Shown here piece after piece: positions 9,872-19,020 of a DNA stretch of 51,990 nt. Under the pieces are notes generated by a model. The model worked only from the letters and a program-made list of their open reading frames with translations. It had not been told where the DNA came from and made no database searches. Each line of letters begins with the position of its first letter. Position 1 is the first letter of the stretch. A program made the translations under genes and the position numbers. Source of the DNA: Psychrobacter sp. PG1 (lineage in GTDB: Bacteria > Pseudomonadota > Gammaproteobacteria > Pseudomonadales > Moraxellaceae); assembly GCF_014897815.1 (NCBI RefSeq), contig NZ_JABUZG010000066.1, forward strand, positions 1 to 51,990. Direction: 5' to 3'.

Positions 9872-11611
9872 CTATGCCGCAGACAAACTGCGCAGCAAAA
9901 AGCGCTGAATTTTACCACTTGGAGTCTTCGGCAATGCTGCCACAAACTCAACCTCACGTGGATAAGCGTGAGTCGATAGACGTTTGCGTACGAGCTCTTG
10001 AATCTCCTTGGCAATCTCATCCGTTCCTTCGATACCGTCTTTTAGCACCACATAAGACTTAATGGTATGACCGCGCACCTCATCTGGCACGCCAACAGCA
10101 GCAGACTCTGCGACTGCCTCATGCTCAAGCACAGTGTTTTCGACATCGGTAGGGCCAACGCGGTAACCTGCCGTAATAATGATGTCATCATCACGGCCTG
10201 AGAACCAATAGCTGCCATCACTGTGACGCTCAACCACGTCGCCTGTTAAATAATAGTCATCAGCGAAGGCGTCTTTTTCGTTCCAGCTATAACCGCGGAA
10301 ATAAAACGCTGGCGATTGACTGACCACTACGGCAAGCTGCCCTTGCTCGCCATCAGGTAAGATGTTCATGTCATCATCTAACACCACCAATGTGTGTCCT
10401 GGTAGCGCCATGCCCATCGAGCCAACCGGACATTTATGTGCTAACGCATGGTGCTCACAGCAAGTCATTCCCGTCTCGGTCTGCCCATATTGATCACAAA
10501 CTTTACAGTTTAAATAGGTTTCAACCCAGTTGACCACTTCGGTATTTAAGGTCTCGCCTGCTGAATTGGCACAGCGTAGTGATAATTTAGCCTCATTGTC
10601 ATTATTATTGTCATGGTGAGCAGCTTCAAAGACGCCACTCGATTTCATCATCCGAAACGCTGTCGGTGAGGACGCCAAATTACTAATCTTATGACGTACC
10701 ATAAAATCGCGAGTATTTTGTGCATCAAAGCCAGCTTCATTAAAATACGTTGTTACCCCTAATAACAAAGGTCCTGTAATCGCATAATAAAGACCGTATG
10801 CCCAGCCTGGATCAGCCATGTTCCAGTAATTATCATCCGCTCGCAAGTCAATCGCATAGTGCATGTAGAGATAAAACGCTGAGAGCGCACTTAGCGGCAC
10901 ACTAACGCCTTTTGATTTGCCAACCGTACCCGAGGTAAACATTTGCAGAAAGGGTGCATCGGTATCTAATAAAACCGCGTCTACTGTTTGCGGCTGCGTC
11001 GCCATCATCTTGGCATAATTATCATCGCCCCAACTGTTTTCACTATCAGCTTGCGCGTCATTCTCGCTGCCAACCATGACCATTTTGGTCTGCTGAGCCA
11101 AGTCTTCGAATTTTCCACGATTTTCTTGATTGGTAAAAACCACTTTGGTATTGGCTTTGTCCATCCGATACTTAATCGAATCATAGCCAAAGGCAGTAAA
11201 TAACGGTTGATAAACCGCGCCAATCCGCCAAGTCGCTAATACAATGGTGAGCAGCTCAGGGGTGCGAGGTAGCATGGTCGCCACTTGGTCGCCAATTTTT
11301 ACGCCATAAGACAGCAATAAATTGGCGACTTGCGCGCTTGCCTTATCAAGCTCAGCAAAAGTCATGCGCGTCACATTGCCCGCTGTATCTTCATGTACTA
11401 GCGCCAGGTTATCGCCACGACCGTCACGCACATGGCGACCGCAGCACGCCATATAAGCGTTTAAACGATCATCTAAATGCTTACCAAATATCTCAGTTAA
11501 TAGCGCATTCATATCAAAGTTATGATAATAATCGCTGTAGCTCATTGGCGGCTGTGCAGGATGGTTTGAAGATGTATTTACAAATGATGGGTCTGGAGAA
11601 GAGGTGTTCAT
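9872..11611 (-). CDS. AMP-forming acyl-CoA synthetase
   Basis: This 579-residue adenylate-forming ligase couples a carboxylic acid to CoA through an acyl-AMP. The P-loop-like motif FTSGTVGKSKGV lies near residue 230, YGQTETG near 375, the hinge and core GRDDDIIITAGYRVGP near 470 and the catalytic lysine region PKTPSGKIQR near 560. The pattern and length fit the acetyl-CoA-synthetase-like and medium-chain (ACSM-like) group rather than long-chain FadD; the acid used is not evident. AAAGGAT precedes the ATG. It is the upstream gene of a two-gene unit with the SDR at 8989-9780. A run of Asn and Asp near residue 335 is low-complexity sequence of the kind common in this genome. Confidence 0.88.
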   Translation of the reverse strand: MNTSSPDPSFVNTSSNHPAQPPMSYSDYYHNFDMNALLTEIFGKHLDDRLNAYMACCGRHVRDGRGDNLALVHEDTAGNVTRMTFAELDKASAQVANLLLSYGVKIGDQVATMLPRTPELLTIVLATWRIGAVYQPLFTAFGYDSIKYRMDKANTKVVFTNQENRGKFEDLAQQTKMVMVGSENDAQADSENSWGDDNYAKMMATQPQTVDAVLLDTDAPFLQMFTSGTVGKSKGVSVPLSALSAFYLYMHYAIDLRADDNYWNMADPGWAYGLYYAITGPLLLGVTTYFNEAGFDAQNTRDFMVRHKISNLASSPTAFRMMKSSGVFEAAHHDNNNDNEAKLSLRCANSAGETLNTEVVNWVETYLNCKVCDQYGQTETGMTCCEHHALAHKCPVGSMGMALPGHTLVVLDDDMNILPDGEQGQLAVVVSQSPAFYFRGYSWNEKDAFADDYYLTGDVVERHSDGSYWFSGRDDDIIITAGYRVGPTDVENTVLEHEAVAESAAVGVPDEVRGHTIKSYVVLKDGIEGTDEIAKEIQELVRKRLSTHAYPREVEFVAALPKTPSGKIQRFLLRSLSAA

Positions 11612-11825
11612 AAGCTAATCCTTTAGCAATAGACGGTAAATGGCGAAATAAGAGATTTATCAGCAGAAAAACAGTCATATCCAAGCAACTATTTTTTCTT
11701 CTTTTGCACACATATCAGTGCACATATATTCTATTAGTAACGCATTTTAATATTTATTTCAATACATAACGTATCATTTTTATAATCCGATCACAAAATT
11801 CTTAATGCATTTTATGTTAAAGGAC

Positions 11826-12956
11826 TCAGCAGCCCCTTAAAAATCCTAGCAGTGCTTTTTCTTCACAGCTTTGATACTGTTTAGTACGCCCCCGGCGCGC
11901 TTGCTTATAAGGCTCAAAGAACTGCCCCGCCAAAAAGCGCTCTATAATCACTGGATTGATATAAGACGATCGGCAGACAGCAGGGGTATTGCCCAGCTCT
12001 GCTGCCACACTTTTTACCATGTTAGTGACCAGTTGCTGGCGCTCATCGCTATTGGGATCACTGGCTAATATTGCTTTGCCCTGAGCGCTCTGTAACTCAT
12101 CGTGCAAGTAACTGGCGGCAAGGACACTGGCCATCCAAGTACGAAAGTCCTTTGCGCTATACAAATTACCGCTATACATCTCACTGTCACGACCATGACC
12201 GCTAGTATGCGTGCGTAGATAGTCATTAATATCGCTACTGTCGACGACTTGCTTGTGACCATTGTCATCTAAATATTTAAAAATCTGATAACCAGGTAAC
12301 TCAGAACATGCTTGTACAATCTCAATCAAATGCTCATCTTGCAATTCAATATGATGCTCTTTGGCACTTTTACCGACAAAATCAAATGCCAGTCCGTTAT
12401 CGGTTTCGCTCACGTGCTTACTGCGTAAAGTACTCAAACCATAGCTTTTATTAAGTTTCGCATAGCGGCTGTTACCGATACGAATTAAGGTCGTTTCTAA
12501 TAACTTGACCACTGCCGATAAGACATTGTCACGCGATAATGATTTTGCCTCCAAGTCTTTTTCGACTTGCAAGCGTAAATTCGGCAATGCTCTAGCAAAA
12601 CCTATCATGGCATCGAATTTGGCTTGGTCACGTACACGATCCCACTCAGGGTGATATAAGTATTGTTTTCGCGCTTTGTCATCGCGCCCCGTCGATTGCA
12701 AGTGCCCTTTATCATCTTGGCATATCCAAACCTCTGACCACATCGGCGGTATCACTAGCGCATCAAAACGCTGACGCAAGGCTTTGTCTTTGACTGTTTT
12801 GCCCGTTGCATCGCGATAGGTAAAGCCGCGCCCCCAACGCCTGCGCGTAAACCCAAGCTCATCATCACTGACATAGCGCAGATTAGCAAGACGAGCGAGT
12901 TTTTCATAATCATGGCGTATGTCTTGCGTGGTGGTTTGGTCATCTAACGTCGCCAT
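11826..12956 (-). CDS. DNA topoisomerase IB (poxvirus/eukaryote-like)
   Basis: This 376-residue type IB topoisomerase relaxes supercoils of both signs through a 3'-phosphotyrosyl intermediate, without ATP. The bacterial TopIB layout is visible: an N-terminal beta domain including GRGFTYRDATGK and IPPMWSEVWIC, then the catalytic domain with RIGNSRYAKLNKSYGLSTLR (basic and arginine catalytic residues), KDFRTWMASVLAA, and the tyrosine in CRSSYINPVII at residue 332. The length fits bacterial members (about 320-370). No strong ribosome-binding site is visible before the ATG. The gene is divergent from the GNAT gene at 13146 and does not seem to be in an operon. Scattered distribution of TopIB in bacteria suggests it is accessory. 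Confidence 0.9.
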   Translation of the reverse strand: MATLDDQTTTQDIRHDYEKLARLANLRYVSDDELGFTRRRWGRGFTYRDATGKTVKDKALRQRFDALVIPPMWSEVWICQDDKGHLQSTGRDDKARKQYLYHPEWDRVRDQAKFDAMIGFARALPNLRLQVEKDLEAKSLSRDNVLSAVVKLLETTLIRIGNSRYAKLNKSYGLSTLRSKHVSETDNGLAFDFVGKSAKEHHIELQDEHLIEIVQACSELPGYQIFKYLDDNGHKQVVDSSDINDYLRTHTSGHGRDSEMYSGNLYSAKDFRTWMASVLAASYLHDELQSAQGKAILASDPNSDERQQLVTNMVKSVAAELGNTPAVCRSSYINPVIIERFLAGQFFEPYKQARRGRTKQYQSCEEKALLGFLRGC

Positions 12957-13145
12957 AATACATACTCGATTGATAAAATAGTCGTTTTAGCATAATGAAT
13001 TGCGATTGTTTTTGCTGTTTATTTGCCACGAGCAAAGTGTAATCGATGTGTAAAATAAAACAGTGATAAAAATAGCGATACGGGTTCTAAGCCATGCGTT
13101 TTTGAGGCATAATTTAGCACTACTCACGACTTAAGTTTATAAAAA

Positions 13146-13598
13146 ATGAACCATTCATCTGTAAAAATAAAACCACTAACTATCACTGATTACGACCTTT
13201 GGTTACACTTATGGCAAAACTATCTAAAATTTTATGAGACCAGTTTGCCATCAGCCACAACGCAGACAACGTGGCGCAATCTGCTTGATGACGACGTCCC
13301 TGTTTATGGTTTTGGTGCTTGGCAGGACGATAAGTTGGTAGGTATCACACATGTGGTGCTACACCCCAATACTTGGAATACCACTGAGTGTTGTTATTTA
13401 GAAGATTTATACGTCAATGAACAGGTGCGCGGACAAGGCGTAGGACGGGCACTTATTGAGCAGGTCTATGACTTTGCCAACGACAAAGACTGCAACCGTG
13501 TATATTGGACGACGCAAGAGGGAAACACCGCGGCGCGCAAACTCTATGACGCAATCGCCACTCAAACAGATATGGTGCAATATCGTAAAAATCTATAA
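13146..13598 (+). CDS. GNAT family N-acetyltransferase
   Basis: This 150-residue single-domain GNAT protein transfers an acetyl group from acetyl-CoA to an amine or amino group. The acetyl-CoA-binding loop VRGQGVGRALIEQV lies near residue 97, preceded by the LEDLYVNE strand and followed by RVYWTTQEGNTAARKLYDAI, the usual C-terminal part. The substrate is unknown. It is a lone plus-strand gene between the divergent topoisomerase gene and the convergent ppnP. The hairpin at 13646-13672 lies after it, but its T tract faces the other strand. No clear Shine-Dalgarno sequence precedes the ATG. Confidence 0.85.
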   Translation: MNHSSVKIKPLTITDYDLWLHLWQNYLKFYETSLPSATTQTTWRNLLDDDVPVYGFGAWQDDKLVGITHVVLHPNTWNTTECCYLEDLYVNEQVRGQGVGRALIEQVYDFANDKDCNRVYWTTQEGNTAARKLYDAIATQTDMVQYRKNL

Positions 13599-13640
13599 TT
13601 TTACTAAATATTATATGACTGAAACTTAAAAGACAGTCAT

Positions 13641-13672
13641 AAAAAAACGCCAAGCGTTAAACACTTGGCGTT
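13641..13672 (-). terminator. Terminator of ppnP
   Basis: A perfect 9-bp stem AACGCCAAG/CTTGGCGTT with a 9-nt loop is followed on the minus strand by seven T residues. It ends the prfB-ppnP transcript. Read on the plus strand, the same hairpin after the GNAT gene lacks a T tract. Confidence 0.85.
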
Positions 13673-13700
13673 AAGCTGTTGCCTATTAATCTAAAAATAA

Positions 13701-13985
13701 TCACTTACCATAAACACATAAATAAGCAGTCTCTACTGCCACTTTTACTTGAAACTTCTGATTGGCTTCAACGGTAAACTGTTCGCCCGCATTAAAGGTT
13801 TGCCATTCATCACTCTCTGGTAGCTTGACCGTCAATGCACCGCTGACCACACTCATGGTTTCAAATTCGCTGGTGCCAAATTCGTACTCGCCAATCTCCA
13901 TCACACCGACAGTAGCTGGCTTGGTCGCCGTTTGGAAAGCAATAGAAGTAACTTTGTTATCAAAATAACTATTAACGCTTGGCAT
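13701..13985 (-). CDS. ppnP: Pyrimidine/purine nucleoside phosphorylase PpnP
   Basis: This 94-residue small cupin, formerly DUF1255/YaiE, cleaves several nucleosides with phosphate to free base and ribose-1-phosphate. The length equals that of E. coli PpnP, and the pattern matches throughout: [13 protein letters not shown] at the start, [39 protein letters not shown] and the C-terminal [16 protein letters not shown] lies seven bases before the ATG. It follows prfB by about 70 bp on the same strand and has a strong terminator after it, so it is probably the last gene of that transcript. Its role is nucleoside salvage. Confidence 0.92.
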   Translation of the reverse strand: MPSVNSYFDNKVTSIAFQTATKPATVGVMEIGEYEFGTSEFETMSVVSGALTVKLPESDEWQTFNAGEQFTVEANQKFQVKVAVETAYLCVYGK

Positions 13986-14053
13986 AATTTTCCTTAATTA
14001 AGTATTGGTTGATATTTTAAAACTTTCTTTAGAACAGTTTTTATCACTTAGCC

Positions 14054-15149
14054 TTACAGTCCCGCTTTTAGGCTCGCTTCGATAAATTGATCGAGGTCGC
14101 CATCGAGTACCGCACCAGTGTTAAAAGTTTCAACGCCAGTACGCAAGTCTTTGATACGTGAATCATCAAGCACATAAGAGCGAATTTGACTGCCCCAGCC
14201 CACATCAGACTTACCATCCTCGACCGCTTGCTGAGATTCCATGCGTTTTTGCATCTCAAGCTCATAAAGCTTGGCACGCAACATTTTCATCGCCGTCGCC
14301 TTATTACCATGCTGGCTACGCTCGTTCTGACAAGTGACCACTACCCCACTTGGCTCGTGGGTAATACGTACAGCAGAATCGGTCGTGTTCACATGCTGAC
14401 CGCCTGCGCCCGATGAGCGATAGGTATCGATACGCAAATCCGCAGGATTGATATCAATCTCGATATTATCATCAATTTCAGGCGACACAAAAACGGCAGC
14501 AAATGAGGTATGACGACCGTTATTGCTGTCAAATGGCGATTTACGGACTAAGCGATGCACGCCGATTTCGGTACGTAACCAACCAAAAGCATAATCCCCT
14601 TTAATCTCAATCGTTGCTGATTTAATACCAGCCACGCTACCAGAAGACACCTCAATGACCTCAACTTTAAAGCCATGCGATTCCGCCCAGCGTGTATACA
14701 TACGCAAGAGCATCTCCGCCCAATCCTGCGCTTCGGTGCCGCCACTACCCGACTGGATATCCAAGTAGCAGTTATTAGGATCCATTTCTCCACTAAACAT
14801 GCGACGGAACTCTAAATCCGCAACGCGTTTCTCCGCATTGTCGAGCTCTGCTTGCACATCTGCCAGCAAGGATTCATCCTCTGCTTCTACTGCCAGCTCC
14901 AGCATAGCAGACGCATCTTCCAATGTCGTCTCAAGTGATACCACGACATCAATGACGCCATCAAGCTGGCTTTTTTCTTTATTGATCTTAGTCGCACGCT
15001 CTGGATCATTCCATAGCTCGGGATTCTCTAGTTCCAAATTGACTTCTTCTAAGCGTTCTTGCTTACCATCGAAGTCAAAGATACCTCCGCAAGTCCTGCC
15101 CACGCTCTGATAAATCTTTAATTCGTTCTTGATACGGATTGATTTCCAT
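14054..15149 (-). CDS. prfB: Peptide chain release factor 2 (programmed +1 frameshift)
   Basis: RF2 recognises UGA and UAA stop codons and triggers hydrolysis of the finished peptide. The zero frame starts at ATG 15149 with [20 protein letters not shown] and reaches an in-frame TGA at codon 25 (15077-15075). Reading continues in the +1 frame as [15 protein letters not shown], giving 364 residues, almost the length of the E. coli protein (365). SPF, the stop-codon-reading tripeptide, is in [13 protein letters not shown], and the catalytic GGQ is in [17 protein letters not shown] plain open-frame reading would start falsely at a GTG at 15103. The upstream HAD phosphatase gene is on the same strand. 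lysS, which often follows prfB, is absent; ppnP takes its place. Confidence 0.97.
15074..15089 (-). promoter_or_regulatory. RF2 programmed frameshift site
   Basis: The minus-strand sequence CGG AGG TAT CTT TGA C has the expected parts: a Shine-Dalgarno-like GGAGG, the slippery CTT, the poor-context stop TGA and a following C. Low RF2 lets ribosomes slip +1 and make more RF2, an autoregulatory loop known from E. coli. Confidence 0.95.
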
Positions 15150-15265
15150 AAAGTTTCCTGTCTTTTTAAATAAATATCTCACTGATATGGCGCTATTTTA
15201 AATGAGATTGACGATAAATAGTTGGCTAATTATGACTGGCTTTATATTAAATAATGTTAAATAGC

Positions 15266-15967
15266 CTAAATCGACCAATCCTCTACTGCCCAGCGATGCG
15301 CTAAAGCATGCGCATGCAGCGCCTCATCAGGAGATATACAAATAGCCACATCTGCCCACTCCAGCAATGGAATGTCATTTTTGGAATCTGAATACGCATA
15401 AGTTTTATCAAAAGTCGTGCCTGCTGATTGCTGCTTATCTAGCCATTTATTCAGATGGTAAATTTTACCTTCTTTAAAGTTTGGCTTGTCGGTAAGTTTG
15501 CCCGTATAGCGCTCATTTTTTATCTCAAGCGGTGTCGATAGCACATTGGCACCTTCGATACCAAAACGCTTGGCGATAGCAGAAACCACAAAATCATTGG
15601 TCGCAGAAATAATCACTACCTCATGACCTTTTTCAACATGCTGACAGAGCACTTCCATCGCTTTTGGGCGTATGTGCGGCTCAATTTCACTTTTAATATA
15701 GTCTTCTCGTAGCTCATGCAATCTATCCATCGGCAAGCTACTTAAAAACTGTGCCACAAATTCATTATATTCCGTCGCATCAAGCGTACCTTCGATATAG
15801 TCTTGGTAAAATTTTTGATTGGCCGTGCGGTATTGCGCTTCATCGACGAGGTCGTGCTTGACGATATACTCGCCCCATAAATAGTCGCTATCGACGTCGA
15901 GCAAAGTATGATCTAAATCAAAAAGTGCCAGCTCTTTTGGAGAAAGTTGTGCTTGTGTTGCCTGCAT
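15266..15967 (-). CDS. HAD subfamily IB phosphatase
   Basis: This 233-residue haloacid-dehalogenase hydrolase is of the phosphoserine-phosphatase-like IB type. The nucleophile motif is DLDHTLL near residue 17, motif II is VIISATND, the lysine is in the FKEGK region, and motif IV is AYSDSKNDIPLLEWAD, with a helical cap between. This group includes enzymes acting on phosphoserine, histidinol phosphate and phospholipids; the substrate here is unknown. AAGG lies eight bases before the ATG. It is just upstream of prfB on the same strand, with about 115 bp between. The IB motif pattern is clear but the specific role is not. Confidence 0.85.
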   Translation of the reverse strand: MQATQAQLSPKELALFDLDHTLLDVDSDYLWGEYIVKHDLVDEAQYRTANQKFYQDYIEGTLDATEYNEFVAQFLSSLPMDRLHELREDYIKSEIEPHIRPKAMEVLCQHVEKGHEVVIISATNDFVVSAIAKRFGIEGANVLSTPLEIKNERYTGKLTDKPNFKEGKIYHLNKWLDKQQSAGTTFDKTYAYSDSKNDIPLLEWADVAICISPDEALHAHALAHRWAVEDWSI

Positions 15968-16087
15968 AATGAGACCTTATTATTGTTTGTTAAAGGACAG
16001 AAATACAACTGATTTTTAATAACTTCCGCTTTGGAGATAGATAATGATATGAAAAAATTTCTCAATAATTTTTAGTGAATGCTACTG

Positions 16088-16111
16088 TTTACCAAACAAA
16101 ATTATGGTAAA
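16088..16111. promoter_or_regulatory. Inverted repeat, possible operator
   Basis: TTTACCA and TGGTAAA form perfect 7-bp arms separated by 10 bp. They lie between the HAD gene (minus) and the small membrane protein gene (plus). No T tract of terminator quality follows. A regulator site is possible but unproven. Confidence 0.3.
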
Positions 16112-16132
16112 TTTATTTATATAACTTGTGGT

Positions 16133-16205
16133 TAGGGCGTGTCCTCAATCTGAACGAAAGTGCCTAAAAGGCGCCTAAATGGGTTAAAAATGGTGACACG
16201 CCCTA
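16133..16205. mobile_element. 69-bp MITE-like element flanked by TA
   Basis: GGGCGTGTCC at 16135 and GACACGCCC ending at 16203 are near-perfect terminal inverted repeats; nine bases match exactly and further bases partly. They enclose 69 bp and are bordered on both sides by TA. A TA target duplication is typical of IS630/Tc1-mariner-type elements. The inside holds a small GGCGCC palindrome and no gene. It lies directly upstream of the membrane-protein gene at 16247. Confidence 0.5.
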
Positions 16206-16246
16206 GTATCTGTTTTGCTTACTTCATCATAAAAATAGAGAATCGC

Positions 16247-16696
16247 ATGGAAGCGCCTGATGTCAAAACTGTTTTGCCAAGTAAAACGCGTCGCCCTGCC
16301 CGTTCGATCAAAGAAATCAGACAACGTCAGCTGGGTAAAAGCTATCAATCACCTTTCGACCGTATACTGTATGCGCTCTTAAATGGTGTGATGTACGGCG
16401 TTGGCGGTTTACTGATCGATCTTGCTATCGTGGTTATTCGCTCAATAGCTGGTATAGGTAATGGCGACGTTTTTTGGTTATTCACCCCATTTATGTTGGT
16501 CGTAGGCGCAATCATGGGTTTTATCGTTGGTAAAAATGCTGGCGCTGAAAGCGTCAATGCGCTCAACATCAACGAAACAGCCAATCATAACGCTTACCTT
16601 AATGACTATTCTATACGCCACGATATTTTTCGCGGACTGATTATTGGTATTATCATTTTTGCCATCATTTGGCTGGTCATGATGCTGATGACATAA
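16247..16696 (+). CDS. Small membrane protein of unknown function
   Basis: This protein of 149 residues is predicted from ATG 16247 (MEAPDVKTVLPSKTRRP). A longer reading from 16160 would begin inside the MITE-like element, so I reject it. A basic cytoplasmic N-terminus of about 35 residues precedes three hydrophobic segments: ILYALLNGVMYGVGGLLIDLAIVV, WLFTPFMLVVGAIMGFIVG and a C-terminal GLIIGIIIFAIIWLVMMLM. The loop before the last helix is polar. I do not recognise a family. It stands alone on the plus strand, convergent with the gamma-carbonic anhydrase gene. Confidence 0.7.
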   Translation: MEAPDVKTVLPSKTRRPARSIKEIRQRQLGKSYQSPFDRILYALLNGVMYGVGGLLIDLAIVVIRSIAGIGNGDVFWLFTPFMLVVGAIMGFIVGKNAGAESVNALNINETANHNAYLNDYSIRHDIFRGLIIGIIIFAIIWLVMMLMT

Positions 16697-16804
16697 AGAA
16701 CCTCTATATAAGGCGCGTTTGCATCATTTGCATAAACATAGACAATAGATCAATATCAGACAGTTCGCTTATGTTTTGCGTGACTCTATGATTTGGCTAG
16801 CGCT

Positions 16805-17341
16805 TTATTTAGGCAGTGGAATTTCAGTCAACCCTTCTTTATAAGTCTCACAAAGTTCAGCATAATGGTGCGCTGACATTTTTAGCATGGCGGCTTGCTC
16901 GTCCGTTAAGGTTTTGACCACCTTTGCAGGCGCACCCATGACGAGTGAGTTGTCTGGAATCTCTTTGCCTTCAGTGACCAATGCCTTAGCACCAATAATG
17001 CAATTTTTACCAATTTTGGCATTATTCAATACCACTGCCCCAATACCAATTAAGCTATTGTCACCGACTTCGCAGCCGTGCAGCATCGCTAAATGACCAA
17101 TAGTGACATAGTTGCCGATTTTAACCTCAATACCTGCATCAGTATGAATGACGCTGTTTTCTTGCACATTACTATAATCGCCGATATGAATGCGCTCATT
17201 ATCACCGCGAATCACTGCCCCAAACCACACGTTAGCTTGATGACCCAAATAGACATCGCCTATCACTCGTGCTGAGTCTGCGACCCAACCATTAAAAGGT
17301 GCCGCGAATTCGGGCACCTTGTCTAAATATTGATAAATCAT
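16805..17341 (-). CDS. Gamma-carbonic anhydrase family protein (YrdA type)
   Basis: This 178-residue left-handed beta-helix protein is of the gamma-carbonic anhydrase family. Hexapeptide-repeat stretches such as [41 protein letters not shown] and [30 protein letters not shown] run through the middle. The three zinc-ligand histidines are present in VIHTD and GHLAMLHG. Members of the YrdA group bind metal, but hydratase activity is not always shown, so the enzyme name is tentative. AAGGAG lies six bases before the ATG. The protein trimerises in known relatives. It is a single gene reading away from the car operon. Confidence 0.88.
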   Translation of the reverse strand: MIYQYLDKVPEFAAPFNGWVADSARVIGDVYLGHQANVWFGAVIRGDNERIHIGDYSNVQENSVIHTDAGIEVKIGNYVTIGHLAMLHGCEVGDNSLIGIGAVVLNNAKIGKNCIIGAKALVTEGKEIPDNSLVMGAPAKVVKTLTDEQAAMLKMSAHHYAELCETYKEGLTEIPLPK

Positions 17342-17377
17342 AACGGCTCCTTGTTATATATAGTAATGAAATAGGTC

Positions 17378-17416
17378 AATCATGAAAATTAGTCATGAAA
17401 GCGAATCATGAAAACC
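17378..17416. repeat. Three phased 13-bp repeats with core TCATGAAA
   Basis: AATCATGAAAATT, AGTCATGAAAGCG and AATCATGAAAACC stand head to tail at 13-bp spacing, 37 bp upstream of the gamma-carbonic anhydrase start. The decamer AATCATGAAA appears again at 17734-17743, 36 bp upstream of carA. They could be binding sites or a slippage product. Confidence 0.55.
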
Positions 17417-17541
17417 AGATATTTCGATTTGCTGTCCATTGTGGCAAAGCCAAAAGGGAAAATCCAGCGCTATTAACGGCTAATAATTAAAGGCATACTT
17501 TTCAATCTAAAAATCGGCTGGCTATCTGCGGGCATATTGTA

Positions 17542-17547
17542 TATAAT
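17542..17547 (+). promoter_or_regulatory. Possible -10 box for carA
   Basis: A perfect TATAAT lies 230 bp upstream of carA. The -35 region at the right distance (TGGCTA) is poor, so an activator may be needed or the call may be wrong. Confidence 0.35.
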
Positions 17548-17576
17548 GCGCAAAATCTGTGCCTAAGCGAGCGGAC

Positions 17577-17630
17577 ATGATGCAAGTTACCTATTCACTA
17601 TCTAGTGGGTTTTGTAGTTTCCATCAATAA
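17577..17630 (+). CDS. Possible 17-codon leader peptide before carA
   Basis: ATGATG opens a short frame encoding MMQVTYSLSSGFCSFHQ that ends in TAA 148 bp before carA, just downstream of the possible TATAAT box. It has no run of arginine codons or other obvious sensing codon, and its ribosome-binding site is weak. It may be chance. Confidence 0.2.
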   Translation: MMQVTYSLSSGFCSFHQ

Positions 17631-17778
17631 TGTCTTCTCGCTTTTTTGTGGAAAAATTTTGGGTTTAGGTATTTTTTAGTATCCATTAATAGCAATTTTT
17701 GCGATACAAAAAACCATTTCTAATCTAACATTTAATCATGAAAATCATGGCACTCACTAATAACAGCGGAGGCAAACC

Positions 17779-19020
17779 TTGAATTCATCGGCAGAAATAC
17801 AAGCAATTTTGGCATTAGCAGACGGTACGATTTTTCGCGGTGTGAGTATCGGCAGTCTCGGTCATCGTGTCGGTGAGGTGGTGTTTAATACAGCCATGAC
17901 AGGGTATCAAGAAATCCTAACCGACCCAAGTTATGCGCGCCAGCTGGTCACCCTAACCTATCCACACATTGGCAATACCGGTACCAATAGCGAGGACACT
18001 GAGTCTGGCAATGGTCATCAGGTATGGGCAGACGGTCTTATCATCCGTGATGCAACGATGGTCACCTCAAACTTCCGTAACTCAGAATCATTAAGCGACT
18101 ATTTATCACGTAACGATACCGTTGCAATCGCTGAGATTGACACCCGTCAATTGACTCGTCTATTGCGTGATAAAGGTGCACAGAACGGCTGTATTATGAC
18201 CGCCTCAGACGGCGAGACAATCAGCGCTGCTGACGAGCAACAAGCCATCAAATTGGCACAAGAGTTTGCTGGTATCGAAGGCATGGATCTGGCAAAAGAA
18301 TGCTGTACTAAAGAGACGTTCGAATGGACAGCAGGTACGTGGGATTTATCAGATACCCTACTTAACCGTGATGCCATTGGCAGTCATGATAGCGGTACCG
18401 GTGGCTTCTTTAAGCAGTTGGGCACTCACATCGATTCTAAATACAACGTCGTCGCTTATGACTTCGGTAGCAAAACAAACATCTTACGTATGCTCGTCGA
18501 CCGTGGTTGTCACGTAACGGTTGTACCAGCACAAACGCCTATCGCTGATGTGCTAGCAATGAACCCAGATGGCATCTTTTTATCAAACGGCCCTGGTGAT
18601 CCTGCAGCTTGTGATTACGCTATCGATGCGGTACGTCACATCATTGAGCAAACTGACGTGCCAACGTTTGGCATCTGCTTAGGTCATCAGCTGATTGGTT
18701 TGGCTAGCGGTGCAAATACTATCAAGATGAAAACTGGCCATCATGGTGCCAACCATCCAGTACAAGATCTAGCGACCGGCACGGTTATGATTACCAGTCA
18801 GAACCATGGTTTTGCGGTTGATGAAGACACGCTACCTGACAACGTTAAATCTACTCATCGCTCATTGTTTGATGGTACTAACCAAGGTATCGAGTTGACC
18901 GATAAGCCTGTATTTAGCTTCCAAGGTCACCCAGAAGCCAGCCCTGGTCCACATGACTGCGCGCCATTGTTTGATAAGTTTGCGGATATGATGGAACAGT
19001 CTAAAACTGCCCAAGCGTAA
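17779..19020 (+). CDS. carA: Carbamoyl-phosphate synthase small subunit (glutaminase)
   Basis: CarA hydrolyses glutamine and channels ammonia to CarB for carbamoyl phosphate, a precursor of arginine and pyrimidines. The N-terminal small-subunit domain (residues 1 to about 150) contains [14 protein letters not shown] and [17 protein letters not shown]. The C-terminal class I amidotransferase has [10 protein letters not shown], the nucleophile in FGICLGHQ (Cys near 300) and the catalytic His in [11 protein letters not shown]. The start is TTG at 17779, chosen because a perfect GGAGG lies six bases upstream and no ATG fits. At 413 residues it is about 30 longer than the E. coli protein; the extra lies in the middle linker (residues about 190-215, [14 protein letters not shown]). 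carB follows after 153 bp. Confidence 0.96.
   Translation: MNSSAEIQAILALADGTIFRGVSIGSLGHRVGEVVFNTAMTGYQEILTDPSYARQLVTLTYPHIGNTGTNSEDTESGNGHQVWADGLIIRDATMVTSNFRNSESLSDYLSRNDTVAIAEIDTRQLTRLLRDKGAQNGCIMTASDGETISAADEQQAIKLAQEFAGIEGMDLAKECCTKETFEWTAGTWDLSDTLLNRDAIGSHDSGTGGFFKQLGTHIDSKYNVVAYDFGSKTNILRMLVDRGCHVTVVPAQTPIADVLAMNPDGIFLSNGPGDPAACDYAIDAVRHIIEQTDVPTFGICLGHQLIGLASGANTIKMKTGHHGANHPVQDLATGTVMITSQNHGFAVDEDTLPDNVKSTHRSLFDGTNQGIELTDKPVFSFQGHPEASPGPHDCAPLFDKFADMMEQSKTAQA

Larger units (their letters stand above)
17342..17778. other. Intergenic region and leader of carA
   Basis: This 437-bp region separates the gamma-carbonic anhydrase gene (minus) from carA (plus). It holds three phased AATCATGAAA repeats near the left gene and a fourth copy at 17734-17743. 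It also has a TATAAT box at 17542, a possible 17-codon leader ORF at 17577-17630, and two related 16-mers starting at 17615 and 17677. No rho-independent attenuator of good quality was seen. Confidence 0.5.

Noticed and set aside
15047..15103. GTG start for prfB at 15103
   Set aside because: It is an effect of reading only the +1 frame; the true start is ATG 15149 in the zero frame.
16160..16246. Longer N-terminus for the small membrane protein
   Set aside because: It starts inside the TA-flanked inverted-repeat element and adds residues unlike a normal N-terminus; ATG 16247 is a better start.
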